DNA of 64,000 bases, taken from Serratia inhibens (lineage in GTDB: Bacteria > Pseudomonadota > Gammaproteobacteria > Enterobacterales > Enterobacteriaceae). The stretch covers positions 240,678 to 304,677 of the forward strand of contig NZ_QYYG01000005.1 in the NCBI RefSeq assembly GCF_003591175.1. Direction: 5' to 3'. The translations under genes were made by a program, and so were the position numbers. This document shows, piece by piece, positions 46,329 to 55,271 of the stretch. How positions within the stretch are numbered: the stretch's first letter is position 1; every line of letters begins with the position of its first letter. The notes below the pieces were generated by a model. It saw only the letters and a list, made by a program, of their open reading frames with translations. It did no database searches and was not told where the DNA came from.

Positions 46329-46799
46329 TTAATGCGCTTGCTGCGACAGGGCACGGATCACCAGGGTTACGCCCTCGACGGCGATCACTTCCACTTCGGT
46401 CCCTATCGCCAGATCTTCACTGGCCTGCGCGCGCCAGCTGCTGTCGCCGATGTTAATGCGGCCCATGCCGTTATGCATGGCTTCGGTCAAGGTAGCGCGG
46501 GTGCCGATCAACTGGCGGTTGCGCTGGTTCAGCACCTGGGATCCGCTGGATGCCGCCGCCGGTCGCTGGCGCAGCCAGTACCACCACAGATAGGCCACGA
46601 CAATGGTCAGTACGGCAAAAATCACCCCCTGCCACTCCCAGGCCAGCTGCGGCAGCAGCCAGACCATCGCGCCGACCACCACCGCCGACACGCCGCTCCA
46701 TAACAGGTAGCCGCTGGCACCGAGCATCTCGGCCGCCAGCAGCAGCCCGCCGAGCGAAAGCCAGAACCAGTGCGGGTTTGCTGCAATTTGTTCGAGCAT
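46329..46799 (-). CDS. ybbJ: NfeD-like membrane protein YbbJ
   Basis: YbbJ is an NfeD-family inner-membrane protein that partners the SPFH protein QmcA. The 156 residues have hydrophobic helices at about 10-75 and a C-terminal OB-fold domain (about 90-150, with [21 protein letters not shown]). It begins 2 nt after the qmcA stop on the same strand, so the two form one operon. It is known in E. coli to help cells cope with membrane stress; the exact role is not clear. Confidence 0.93.
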   Translation of the reverse strand: MLEQIAANPHWFWLSLGGLLLAAEMLGASGYLLWSGVSAVVVGAMVWLLPQLAWEWQGVIFAVLTIVVAYLWWYWLRQRPAAASSGSQVLNQRNRQLIGTRATLTEAMHNGMGRINIGDSSWRAQASEDLAIGTEVEVIAVEGVTLVIRALSQQAH

Positions 46800-46801
46800 G
46801 A

Positions 46802-47707
46802 TTACTTGCCTTTGGTGTCTTTCAACAGCTCGGCAATGCCACCGATTGAACCGAGCAGGCTGCTGGCGTCCAGCGGCATCATAATGACTTTACTGTTGTT
46901 GGCGGAGCCGATCTTCTGCAGTGCATCGGTGTATTTCTGCGCCACAAAATAGTTCACCGCCTGGATATTGCCGCTGGCGATAGCGTCGGAAACCAACTGA
47001 GTGGCCCGCGCTTCCGCTTCTGCGGCACGTTCGCGCGCTTCGGCTTGAAGGAATGCCGATTGGCGTTCGCCCTCGGCTTTCAGGATCTGCGATTGCTTAT
47101 CCCCTTCGGCGCGCAGAATGGCTGCCTGGCGCACGCCTTCGGCCTCAAGAATATCCGCACGCTTGGTACGTTCGGCCTTCATCTGGGCGTTCATTGAAGC
47201 GATCAGTTCGGCAGGCGGGCGCACGTCGCGGATCTCGATACGGGTGATCTTGACGCCCCACGGGTTGGTGGCTTCGTCCACGATATGCAGCAGGCGGCTG
47301 TTGATGCTGTCACGTTGCGACAGGATTTCGTCCAGCTCCATTGAGCCGAGCACGGTACGGAAGTTGGTCATGGTCAGGTTGACGATCGCCCGCTCAAGGT
47401 TGCTGACCTCGTAAGCGGCGCGCGCCGGATCCACCACCTGGATAAAGCACACCGCATCGATGGCCACGTTGGCATTATCGCGCGAGATGATTTCCTGCGA
47501 AGGAATATCCAGCACCTGTTCCATCATATTGATTTTTCTGCCGATGCGATCCATAAAGGGCACGACCAGATTCAAACCGGGCATCAGCGTTTTGGTGTAG
47601 CGGCCGAAGCGTTCCACCGTCCATTGGAACCCTTGCGGAACAATTTTGACGCCGGCGAAGACGATGATCAACGCGACGACAATTACAATGGGGATAAGGG
47701 TAAACAT
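46802..47707 (-). CDS. qmcA: SPFH/Band-7 membrane scaffold protein QmcA
   Basis: QmcA is a stomatin/prohibitin-like scaffold of the inner membrane that is linked to FtsH function. I chose the start at 47707 ([10 protein letters not shown]), placed after AGGAGG; the frame is open seven codons further up. The 301 residues have one N-terminal membrane helix, the SPFH domain (about 25-190, with [16 protein letters not shown]) and a long charged coiled coil rich in Glu and Ala (about 195-265). Confidence 0.96.
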   Translation of the reverse strand: MFTLIPIVIVVALIIVFAGVKIVPQGFQWTVERFGRYTKTLMPGLNLVVPFMDRIGRKINMMEQVLDIPSQEIISRDNANVAIDAVCFIQVVDPARAAYEVSNLERAIVNLTMTNFRTVLGSMELDEILSQRDSINSRLLHIVDEATNPWGVKITRIEIRDVRPPAELIASMNAQMKAERTKRADILEAEGVRQAAILRAEGDKQSQILKAEGERQSAFLQAEARERAAEAEARATQLVSDAIASGNIQAVNYFVAQKYTDALQKIGSANNSKVIMMPLDASSLLGSIGGIAELLKDTKGK

Positions 47708-47967
47708 GGCAAACCTCCTGTCAGACATATGTAAGAAGATTTTACGCCACAGCGGAGGGAAAGCCTAATATCCCCGTCGTTTCAGGAGATAAATCAGTAT
47801 AGGAAGCGATAACATTCCAAATTGGCATGTTTCCAATAATTTTAATTCATTTCATGACGTTGTCTGTCTTGGCTAGAGTGGGATCGGCCGCTGCGCTTAT
47901 TTCAAACTTTTGTCATTTCTAATTGCGACTATGCTTTTTGAAGTGACATCTTGCGCCAAGGATCGTT

Positions 47968-49119
47968 ATGGACTCAATCAGTGTCGATGAACTCGCCCAG
48001 AAAAAAGATCGCTGGTATCTCATTGTGGAGGAAATGCTGGCTGCGGCCGGTATTACCATCAACGGGAATAATGCATTTGATCTTCAGGTGCACAATCCGG
48101 GCTTATTTAAACGCATTTTGCAGGAAGGCTCGCTCGGGTTTGGCGAAAGCTATATGGATGGTTGGTGGGATTGCGACAGGCTGGACGCGCTATTTACCCG
48201 CATCCTGCATTTCGGCGTTGATGAACGCCTGCCGAAAAGCCTGACGGACATTACGCGGATCGCCTATGCGCGGCTGTTTAACCGGCAATCGCGCAAGCGC
48301 GCCTGGCAGGTGGGGAAGGAGCATTACGACATCGGCAACGATCTGTTTCGTGCGATGCTTGATCCTCATATGCAATATTCCTGCGGTTACTGGAAGGAGG
48401 CCGAAACGCTGGAGCAGGCGCAGTTGGCCAAGCTGAAAATGATCTGCGAGAAGTTGCAACTGAAACCGGGCATGTCGCTGCTGGATATCGGCTGCGGCTG
48501 GGGTGGGCTGGCACAGTATGCGGCGGAAAATTACGGCGTATCGGTGTACGGCGTGACCATTTCCGCCGAACAGCAAAAGCTGGCTCAGGAGCGCTGCCAG
48601 GGGCTGGATGTGGAGATCCTGTTGCAGGATTACCGCGATTTGAACCGCCAGTTTGACCGCATCGTTTCCGTCGGCATGTTTGAACACGTCGGGCCGAAAA
48701 ACTACGACACCTATTTCAGCGTCGCGGAGCGCAATCTGAAGCCCGATGGCCTGTTCCTGTTGCACACCATTGGTGCCAACCAAACCAATCTCCACGTCGA
48801 CGCCTGGATTGATAAATATATTTTTCCCAACGGTTGTCTGCCCTCGGTACGTCAAATCGCCGAAGCCAGCGAAAAGCGTTTTGTGATGGAGGATTGGCAT
48901 AATATCGGTGCCGATTACGATCGCACGCTAATGGCCTGGTATGAGAATTTCAAACGGGCGTGGCCGGCGCTGTCAGAAAATTACTCTGAGCGTTTCGAGC
49001 GGATGTTCACTTATTACCTGAATGCCTGCGCCGGTGCGTTCCGTGCGCGCGACATCCAGCTATGGCAAGTGCTGTTCAGCCCGAAAGGCGTTGAAGGCGG
49101 GGTTCGGGTCTACCGCTAA
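47968..49119 (+). CDS. cfa: Cyclopropane-fatty-acid-phospholipid synthase
   Basis: Cfa adds a methylene group from S-adenosylmethionine to unsaturated membrane lipids, protecting against acid and other stress. The 383-residue protein has the SAM motif LDIGCGWGGLA (about 171-181), the lipid-site stretch GKEHYDIGNDLF, and the ending CAGAFRARDIQLWQV, all as in E. coli Cfa. In E. coli, cfa is elsewhere on the chromosome; here it occupies the qmcA-cnoX gap, where E. coli has ybbL-ybbM. It might be the only copy or a second one. Confidence 0.95.
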   Translation: MDSISVDELAQKKDRWYLIVEEMLAAAGITINGNNAFDLQVHNPGLFKRILQEGSLGFGESYMDGWWDCDRLDALFTRILHFGVDERLPKSLTDITRIAYARLFNRQSRKRAWQVGKEHYDIGNDLFRAMLDPHMQYSCGYWKEAETLEQAQLAKLKMICEKLQLKPGMSLLDIGCGWGGLAQYAAENYGVSVYGVTISAEQQKLAQERCQGLDVEILLQDYRDLNRQFDRIVSVGMFEHVGPKNYDTYFSVAERNLKPDGLFLLHTIGANQTNLHVDAWIDKYIFPNGCLPSVRQIAEASEKRFVMEDWHNIGADYDRTLMAWYENFKRAWPALSENYSERFERMFTYYLNACAGAFRARDIQLWQVLFSPKGVEGGVRVYR

Positions 49120-49120
49120 A

Positions 49121-49245
49121 TCCCCTTAGTCTTTCCAGCCACATCGTTGTTGGCTGCACGTTCGAACCCTGGTCACTTAGTTATCTAAGCTCCCAGGGAT
49201 TCTCGCGTTTGCCGCCTAGATGTGACGGGAAATCCATAGGGGATT
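49121..49245 (-). repeat. ERIC (intergenic repeat unit) element, copy 1
   Basis: Read on the minus strand this has the ERIC pattern: GGCGGCAAACGCGAGAATCC, then an imperfect core palindrome (CTGGGAGCTTAGATAACTAA and so on), then CAGCCAA. It starts right after the cfa stop. It is more diverged than the second copy. Confidence 0.8.
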
Positions 49246-49264
49246 TTCCCCAAATAACGAAGGG

Positions 49265-49390
49265 TATACCCTAAATAATTGGAGTTGCGTCAAGGCGGCA
49301 AGTTTGTGAGTCCCCAGGAGCTTACTCAAGTAAGTGACTGGGGTGTGTAAACGCAGCCAACACAGATGCAGCTTCAAGTATGACGGGTAT
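49265..49390 (+). repeat. ERIC (intergenic repeat unit) element, copy 2
   Basis: The 126-bp element runs from TATACCC to GGGTAT. It includes the core CCCCAGGAGCTTACTCAAGT and AAGTAAGTGACTGGGGTG, matching the ERIC consensus closely. It faces copy 1, ends at the cnoX stop codon, and lies between two convergent genes. Confidence 0.92.
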
Positions 49391-50245
49391 TTAGTAGAGC
49401 AGAGAATACAACTGACGACGATACTTAGCCGCTAATGCGTCGCCGGTGCCCAGTGCGGCCAGAATATCCATCAGCGTCTTGCGCGCGCTGCCGTTGGCGG
49501 CGGCCAGATCTTTCTTCAAGTGCCCCATCAGCAGCTCCAGCGCTTCTTCGTTGCGACCCACCTGATGCAGTTGCAGCGCCAGTTGCACGGCCAAATCGAC
49601 ATTCTCCGGCTGTTGTTGCACCTGTTGTTGCAATAGCTGGATTTCCGGCGTGTCGGCGGCCTGCTTCAGCAATTCAATCTGCGCCACCAGGCCCTGATAA
49701 CGGGTATCGCGATCCTGTAGCGGGATGGTCGCCAGCACCGTTTCGGCCTCTTCAGTGCGGTTCAGCGCGATCTGGGTTTCCGCCAATGTCAGGCCGATAT
49801 CACTGCGTTGCTGGCTGGCTTGCCAGGCGTCTTTCAACAGCGGTAGCGCTTCAGCCGCATTGCCTTCAGCCAGCAGATCGGTTGCCTGTGCCAGTTTCAG
49901 ATCTTCTTCCTTCGGCAGGAAGCGTTGCAGGAATTCGCGAATGACCTCTTCCGGCTGAGGGCCCTGGAAGCCGTCGACCGGTTGGCCGTCTTTGAACAGA
50001 TAAACCGTAGGGAGGGAGCGCAGCCCGAACTGGGCGGCGATCGCTTGTTCTACGTCGCAGTCCACTTTGGCCAACAAGAACTGACCGGCATATTCCGCCG
50101 CCAGCTTATCCAGTACCGGAGTGAGCTGCAGGCAGTGTTGGCTGCGCTCTGACCAGAAGTAGAACAGCACCGGCAGGGACATCGATTGTTCCAGCGTTTG
50201 GTGCAGATTTGTTTCGTTAATATCAACAACAGCTTGAGCTAGCAT
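49391..50245 (-). CDS. cnoX: Chaperedoxin CnoX (YbbN)
   Basis: CnoX is a thioredoxin-fold holdase that protects proteins from chlorine stress and works with GroEL. The 284 residues begin at [14 protein letters not shown] (the frame is open ten codons further up). The thioredoxin domain (about 1-110) has SQHC at residues 35-38 in place of CxxC, the noncanonical site also seen in E. coli. A TPR-rich C-terminal region (about 115-284) follows. It is the last gene of the tesA-ybbO-cnoX unit. Confidence 0.95.
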   Translation of the reverse strand: MLAQAVVDINETNLHQTLEQSMSLPVLFYFWSERSQHCLQLTPVLDKLAAEYAGQFLLAKVDCDVEQAIAAQFGLRSLPTVYLFKDGQPVDGFQGPQPEEVIREFLQRFLPKEEDLKLAQATDLLAEGNAAEALPLLKDAWQASQQRSDIGLTLAETQIALNRTEEAETVLATIPLQDRDTRYQGLVAQIELLKQAADTPEIQLLQQQVQQQPENVDLAVQLALQLHQVGRNEEALELLMGHLKKDLAAANGSARKTLMDILAALGTGDALAAKYRRQLYSLLY

Positions 50246-50324
50246 GTAATTTTCTCTCTGATCTTGCGGAGCCATTGGCTTTTAGATGGGGGCGGGGCGG
50301 CATTCTTCAACCCCTGCGGCCCAA

Positions 50325-51101
50325 TTAACCGTTGCTGCGCAGCAGCCAGTCCAGGCAGCGGCCGGGCAGTATGCGGCGCAATACGCTCAGCGCGTGCGCC
50401 AGCAAGGTCACCGGATAACGCAGCCTGGCGCGCGGGTTTTCCAACGCGTGGCGCAGCTTCGGCAAAATGGCCTCCGGCGGCAGCGTAAAACGTTTGGCGA
50501 TACCGGGGTTATGCACCGGATTATCGCTCTGCGCCTGGTTCACGTTCTGGGTAAAGTGGGTCGAAATCGGACCGGGTTCAATCAGGCTTACCTGAATGCC
50601 GGTGCCGTGCAGCTCCATGCGCAACGCGTCGGACCAGGCTTCCAGCGCAAACTTGCTGGCGGCATAGGCGCCGCGTCCGGCGCTGGAGACCAGCCCCATC
50701 ACCGAACTGGTTTGAATAATGCGCCCTTCGCCGTGCGGCAGCATCGCCGGCAACAGCAACTGGGTCAACTGATGGGTGCCAAACAGGTTGGTGGAGAATT
50801 GCCGCTCCAGCTGTTGACGGGAAATGTTGCTCAGCGGGCCGTAAACGCCGAAGCCGCCATTGTTGAACAGGCCATACAGCCGGCCGCCGGTCAGCGCTAT
50901 CACCTGTGCCGCCGCGCGTTCGACGCTGTCGCTGTCGTCCAGATCCAGCTCAATGCCTTCCAGCCCCAGTTGACGCATATTTTCCACGTCCTGCGGCTTG
51001 CGGCAGGCGGCCAGCACCCGGTAGCCGCGATTACGCAGATCCTGCGCTGCAATCAGTCCTATCCCGCTGGAACAGCCGGTTATCAATACCGCTTTTTGCA
51101 T
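50325..51101 (-). CDS. ybbO: Short-chain dehydrogenase/reductase YbbO
   Basis: YbbO is an NADP-dependent short-chain reductase; the E. coli protein has been reported to reduce aldehydes. The 258 residues have the cofactor motif TGCSSGIGL (about 8-16), NNGGFGVYG and the catalytic YAASK (about 152-156). It lies between tesA and cnoX, 25 nt after tesA. Confidence 0.94.
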   Translation of the reverse strand: MQKAVLITGCSSGIGLIAAQDLRNRGYRVLAACRKPQDVENMRQLGLEGIELDLDDSDSVERAAAQVIALTGGRLYGLFNNGGFGVYGPLSNISRQQLERQFSTNLFGTHQLTQLLLPAMLPHGEGRIIQTSSVMGLVSSAGRGAYAASKFALEAWSDALRMELHGTGIQVSLIEPGPISTHFTQNVNQAQSDNPVHNPGIAKRFTLPPEAILPKLRHALENPRARLRYPVTLLAHALSVLRRILPGRCLDWLLRSNG

Positions 51102-51126
51102 AACTTTACCTAGTGTACAACCCTAT

Positions 51127-51768
51127 TTAGTTAGACTCATGTTTTACTAGAGGTTCCAGGCGTTCCGCCATCCAGGTGGCGATAAACGGTTGGGCGTCCT
51201 TATTGGGGTGCAATCCGTCATCCTGCATCCATTCCGCTTTGATCACCACCTGTTCCATGTAGAACGGCAGCAGTGGAATGTCGAACTGCCTGGCCAGCTG
51301 CGGGTAAATCGCGCTGAAAGCCTCGGTATAGCGGCGGCCATAGTTGGGCGGAATGTGGATTTGCATCAGCAGCGGCTGCGCACCGGCCTGCTGCACCAGA
51401 GTAATGATTTGGCTGAGATCGCGTTGCACGTCCTGCGCCGGGAAACCGCGCAGACCGTCGTTGGCGCCCAGTTCGATCAGCACCCAGCGCGGTTGGTGTT
51501 GTTTCAGCAGTGCAGGCAGGCGCGCCAGCCCTTGTGCGGCGGTGTCGCCGCTGATACTGGCGTTCACCAACTGCGGATCACCCGGTTTTTTCTGCCATTG
51601 GTCGGCCAGCAGTGTCGGCCAGGCCTGCGCCACCGGCAAGCGGTAACCGGCACTTAAACTGTCGCCTAAAATCAATAAGGTATCGGCGGCGACAGCGCGT
51701 AAACTGAATAATCCCAACAGCAAAAGGAAGGGAAGATGCCAGCGGAAAACGTTCTTGAAGTTCATCAT
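51127..51768 (-). CDS. tesA: Periplasmic multifunctional lysophospholipase/thioesterase TesA
   Basis: TesA is a GDSL/SGNH-hydrolase acting on acyl-CoA and lysophospholipids. Family comparison favours the start at 51768 (MMNFKNVFRWHLP), giving 213 residues with a signal peptide ending near VAA^DTL. An upstream ATG at 51798 has a better ribosome site (GGAGAGCTG) and would add ten residues. Motifs are GDSLSAGYR with the nucleophile Ser, GAND, and DGLHP with the catalytic His. Its 5' end overlaps that of the divergent ybbA. Confidence 0.95.
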   Translation of the reverse strand: MMNFKNVFRWHLPFLLLLGLFSLRAVAADTLLILGDSLSAGYRLPVAQAWPTLLADQWQKKPGDPQLVNASISGDTAAQGLARLPALLKQHQPRWVLIELGANDGLRGFPAQDVQRDLSQIITLVQQAGAQPLLMQIHIPPNYGRRYTEAFSAIYPQLARQFDIPLLPFYMEQVVIKAEWMQDDGLHPNKDAQPFIATWMAERLEPLVKHESN

Positions 51769-52422
51769 CTTAGTAAACACGTTGGTCAGGGTGAGCATCA
51801 GCTCTCCATCCTTACCGGAGTCGAGCTGGTTGTCAAACCCGCACAGACAATTGCCCTGATTGGCGAATCCGGCTCGGGCAAATCGACACTGCTGGGGATC
51901 CTCGCCGGGTTGGACGACGGCAGCGAAGGGGACGTGCATTTGTTGGGGGAATCACTGACAGCACTGGACGAAGAAGGACGCGCGGCCCTGCGCGCCAAAA
52001 ACGTCGGCTTTGTATTTCAGTCATTCATGCTGGTGCCGACGCTCAACGCGCTGGAGAACGTGCAATTGCCGGCGCTGCTGCGCGGTGAGAGCGACAGGCA
52101 GAGCCGCGAGCAGGCGGTTCAGTTGCTGGAGCAGTTGGGGCTGGGCAAAAGGCTAGATCACCTGCCGGCGCAACTTTCCGGCGGCGAGCAGCAGCGGGTC
52201 GCGTTGGCGCGTGCGTTCAGCGGCCGGCCGCGGGTGCTGTTTGCCGATGAGCCGACCGGCAACCTCGATCGCCAGACCGGCGAACGCATCGCCGATTTGC
52301 TGTTTTCCCTTAACCGCGATTTCTCCACCACCCTGATCCTGGTCACCCATGACGAAACCCTGGCGGCGCGCTGCCAGCGGCGGTTGCGCCTGCGTGAAGG
52401 CAAGCTGTGGGAGGAAGCATGA
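51736..52422 (+). CDS. ybbA: ABC transporter ATP-binding protein YbbA
   Basis: YbbA is the LolD/MacB-type ATPase of the YbbAP complex; its 228 residues have Walker A GESGSGKST (about 43-51), signature LSGGEQQRVALAR and Walker B VLFADEPTGNLD. YbbAP-TesA has been proposed as a system that extracts and hydrolyses hydrophobic compounds from the inner membrane. ATG 51736 follows AAAAGGAAGG. Its first 33 bases overlap the 5' end of tesA on the other strand, and its stop overlaps ybbP. Confidence 0.95.
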   Translation: MPAENVLEVHHLSKHVGQGEHQLSILTGVELVVKPAQTIALIGESGSGKSTLLGILAGLDDGSEGDVHLLGESLTALDEEGRAALRAKNVGFVFQSFMLVPTLNALENVQLPALLRGESDRQSREQAVQLLEQLGLGKRLDHLPAQLSGGEQQRVALARAFSGRPRVLFADEPTGNLDRQTGERIADLLFSLNRDFSTTLILVTHDETLAARCQRRLRLREGKLWEEA

Positions 52423-54851
52423 TCTGGCGCTGGTTTTGGCGGGAGTGGCGATCGCCGTCACTGCTGATCGTCTGGCTGGCGCTGACGCTGTCGATGGCCT
52501 GCGTGCTGGCGCTGGGCAGCATCAGCGATCGCATGGACAAGGGGCTGAGCCAGCAGAGCCGCGATTTCATCGCCGGTGACCGGGTGCTGCGCAGCGCCCG
52601 GCCGGTGCCGGAAGGCTGGCTGCTGGATGCGCGGCAGGAAGGGCTGAAAGTGAGCCGCCAGCTGTCGTTTACTACCATGACTTACGCCGGCGACAGACCG
52701 CAATTGGCGGACGTGAAAGCCACCGATTTGGCCTATCCGCTGTACGGCAAGCTGGAAACGCGCCCGGCCAACGTCAAGCTTGCGCCGGGGTCGGTGCTGG
52801 TGGCGCCGCGTTTGCTGGCGTTGCTGAATGTGAAAGTGGGGGACTCGCTGGACGTGGGCGACACGCGCTTGCGCATTGCCGGCGAAATCCTTCAGGAGCC
52901 GGACTCCGGCTTCAATCCGTTCCAGACTGCGCCGCGCATCATGATCAACCTGGCGGATGTGGATAAAACCGGGGCGGTGCAGCCGGGCAGCCGCCTGACT
53001 TACCGCTATATGTTCGCCGGCGCCCCGGAGAACGTTCAGCGTTACGAAACGCGTCTGACACCGCAGCTGCAACCCGACCAGCGTTGGTTTGGATTGCAGG
53101 AGTCCGGCAGCGCGCTGGGCAAATCGCTGCAACGATCGCAGCAATTCCTGTTGCTGTCGGCGCTGCTGACTCTGCTGCTGTCGATTGCCGCCGTGGCGGT
53201 GGCCATGAGTCACTATTGCCGTAGCCGTTACGATCTGATCGCAGTGCTGAAAACGCTGGGTGCCGGCCGCAGCGCCTTGCGCAAGCTGATTGTCGGCCAA
53301 TGGCTGGCGGTCATTTTGTTGGCGGCGGCGTGCGGCGGCATTATCGGGCTGGGGTTTGAAGCGGTGCTGATCCGGCTGCTGGCGCCGGTGTTACCGGCGG
53401 AATTGCCTGCCGCCGGAGCCTGGCCGTGGTTGTGGGCGATCGGCGCGTTGCTGATGATTTCGCTGCTGGTGGGGCTGCGGCCGTACCGACAATTGCTGGC
53501 GACCCAGCCGCTGCGGGTGCTGCGCCGCGATGTGGTGGCTAACGTCTGGCCGCTGCGCTATTTCCTGCCGGTGACGGCGGTGATTGTGGTGGCGCTGCTG
53601 ACCGCATTAATGGGGGCCAGCACGCTGCTGTGGTCGATCCTCGCCGGTATTCTGGTGCTGGCGCTGCTGCTGGGCGCTATCGGCTGGGGCAGCTTGTTGC
53701 TGCTGCGCCGCATTACACTGAAGAACCTGGCGCTGCGATTGGCGGTCAATCGCCTGCTGCATCAACCCTGGGTAACGGTCAGCCAACTGGCGGCGTTTTC
53801 GCTGTCGTTTATGCTGCTGGCGTTGTTGCTGGTGCTGCGTGGCGATCTGCTCGAGCGCTGGCAGCAGCAACTGCCGCCGGACAGCCCGAACTACTTCCTG
53901 CTGAACCTGACCGAAGCGCAGGTACCGCAGGTGAAAACCTTCCTGCAGCAGCATCAGGTCAAGCCGGAAACCTATTATCCGATTGTGCGCGTGCGCCTGA
54001 CCGAGATTAATCAGCAGGTGGCGACCGAGCGGGTGCATGAGGACGACCCGGGCGGCGAGGCAGTTAACCGTGAGCTGAACCTGACCTGGCTGGAGAACTT
54101 GCCGGCGCACAATCCGCTACTGGCGGGCAGTTGGCCACCGAAGGCCGGTGAGGTGTCGATGGATCAGGGCATTGCCGGGCGGCTCAAGATTAAACTGGGC
54201 GACACGCTGACCTTCAGCGGCGATACCCAGTCGTTCAGCGCCAGGGTCACCAGCCTGCGGCAGGTGGATTGGGAAAGCCTGAAGCCGAACTTTTACTTCA
54301 TCTTCCCGCCGGGTGCGCTGGACGGTCAACCGCAGACCTGGCTTACCAGTTTCCGCTATGACGGGGACGGCCAGATGCTGACCCAGCTCAACCGGCAATT
54401 CCCGACGCTCAGCCTGCTGGACATCGGATCAATCCTGAAACAGGTCGGTGGGGTGCTGCAACAGGTCAGCCGCGCACTGGAGGTGATGGTAGTGCTGGTG
54501 GTGCTTTGCGGTGGCTTGTTGCTGATGGCGCAGGTGCAGGTGGGTATGCGGCAACGGCGCCAGGAACTGGTGGTGTACCGTACCCTGGGGGCCGGCAAGC
54601 GCCTGTTGCGCAGCACGCTGTGGTGCGAGTTTGCGCTGCTGGGGCTGGTGGCAGGGATAGCCGCTGCGGTGGGGGCGGAAGCGGCACTGTGGCTATTGCA
54701 AAGCCAGGTATTCGACTTCCCGTGGGCACCAACGCCGGTGCTGTGGTGGGCGTTGCCGTTGCTCAGTGCGCTGCTGTTGTCGCTGTGTGGCGGTTGGCTG
54801 GGCGTACGGTTGCTGCGCGGCCAGGCATTGTTCCGCAGTTACGACGGTTAA
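52419..54851 (+). CDS. ybbP: FtsX-like ABC transporter permease YbbP
   Basis: YbbP is the large permease partner of YbbA. I set the start at ATG 52419 (MIWRWFWREWRSPSLLIVWL), overlapping the ybbA stop by four bases and preceded by GAGGAAG. The 810 residues hold two FtsX-type membrane units: helices near 17-37, then 250-340, 380-480 and the C-terminal group after 690, with large periplasmic regions between them. It is well conserved with E. coli YbbP. Confidence 0.95.
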   Translation: MIWRWFWREWRSPSLLIVWLALTLSMACVLALGSISDRMDKGLSQQSRDFIAGDRVLRSARPVPEGWLLDARQEGLKVSRQLSFTTMTYAGDRPQLADVKATDLAYPLYGKLETRPANVKLAPGSVLVAPRLLALLNVKVGDSLDVGDTRLRIAGEILQEPDSGFNPFQTAPRIMINLADVDKTGAVQPGSRLTYRYMFAGAPENVQRYETRLTPQLQPDQRWFGLQESGSALGKSLQRSQQFLLLSALLTLLLSIAAVAVAMSHYCRSRYDLIAVLKTLGAGRSALRKLIVGQWLAVILLAAACGGIIGLGFEAVLIRLLAPVLPAELPAAGAWPWLWAIGALLMISLLVGLRPYRQLLATQPLRVLRRDVVANVWPLRYFLPVTAVIVVALLTALMGASTLLWSILAGILVLALLLGAIGWGSLLLLRRITLKNLALRLAVNRLLHQPWVTVSQLAAFSLSFMLLALLLVLRGDLLERWQQQLPPDSPNYFLLNLTEAQVPQVKTFLQQHQVKPETYYPIVRVRLTEINQQVATERVHEDDPGGEAVNRELNLTWLENLPAHNPLLAGSWPPKAGEVSMDQGIAGRLKIKLGDTLTFSGDTQSFSARVTSLRQVDWESLKPNFYFIFPPGALDGQPQTWLTSFRYDGDGQMLTQLNRQFPTLSLLDIGSILKQVGGVLQQVSRALEVMVVLVVLCGGLLLMAQVQVGMRQRRQELVVYRTLGAGKRLLRSTLWCEFALLGLVAGIAAAVGAEAALWLLQSQVFDFPWAPTPVLWWALPLLSALLLSLCGGWLGVRLLRGQALFRSYDG

Positions 54852-54863
54852 ACCGCTGCATAG

Positions 54864-54898
54864 TCGGCCCGGCCCTCTGTTATTGGGGGCCGGGCCGA
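54864..54898 (+). terminator. Hairpin after ybbP
   Basis: A perfect 12-bp GC-rich stem (TCGGCCCGGCCC / GGGCCGGGCCGA) begins 12 nt after the ybbP stop. The following sequence (TACCTTTGCT) has only a weak T-tract. Confidence 0.78.
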
Positions 54899-55172
54899 TA
54901 CCTTTGCTATTGAAAACCCACAGATTTCCTTTCCAGACTATCTGCCTGAAAGCGCCTTTTCCTCTTCTGCATCGATCCGTCGTTGAGTATTTGACTCAAG
55001 TGAAATCGCTTACAAATAAATGACTCTCCTTCAAGATTAATAACGAAGTCTGATAAGGGAGGTTTTTTATCTTGAGAGTATCAGTAAGTGATGTGAATTT
55101 TTTTGTAAATTTAATCAATAATATATGTTTGATTTAGTGTGTTGATTTATGGGTTTGTAAAAATAAAAATAA

Positions 55173-55188
55173 TGTAACCGTTTCCACT
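55173..55188. promoter_or_regulatory. GalR/GalS-like operator upstream of galP
   Basis: TGTAACCGTTTCCACT resembles the Gal repressor operator GTGTAANCGNTTACAC, with a central CG and one arm slightly degenerate. It lies about 85 nt before galP, so galactose induction is expected. Confidence 0.68.
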
Positions 55189-55190
55189 AA

Positions 55191-55206
55191 TGTGATCTCA
55201 CTCACT
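55191..55206. promoter_or_regulatory. CRP-cAMP-like site upstream of galP
   Basis: TGTGATCTCACTCACT fits TGTGA-N6-TCACA with one mismatch at the last base. It lies about 66 nt before the galP start and directly next to the GalR-like site. Confidence 0.7.
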
Positions 55207-55271
55207 TACCTCCCGCGGATTGCCTCCTATCATGACGGTTAACTGATTCAACGCTATCTATTGGAGGCTGT

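Larger units (their letters stand above)
54899..55271. other. galP upstream regulatory region
   Basis: Between the ybbP hairpin and galP there are about 370 bases with no coding region I can support. The last 110 bases are AT-rich and hold GalR-like and CRP-like sites. Confidence 0.6.
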
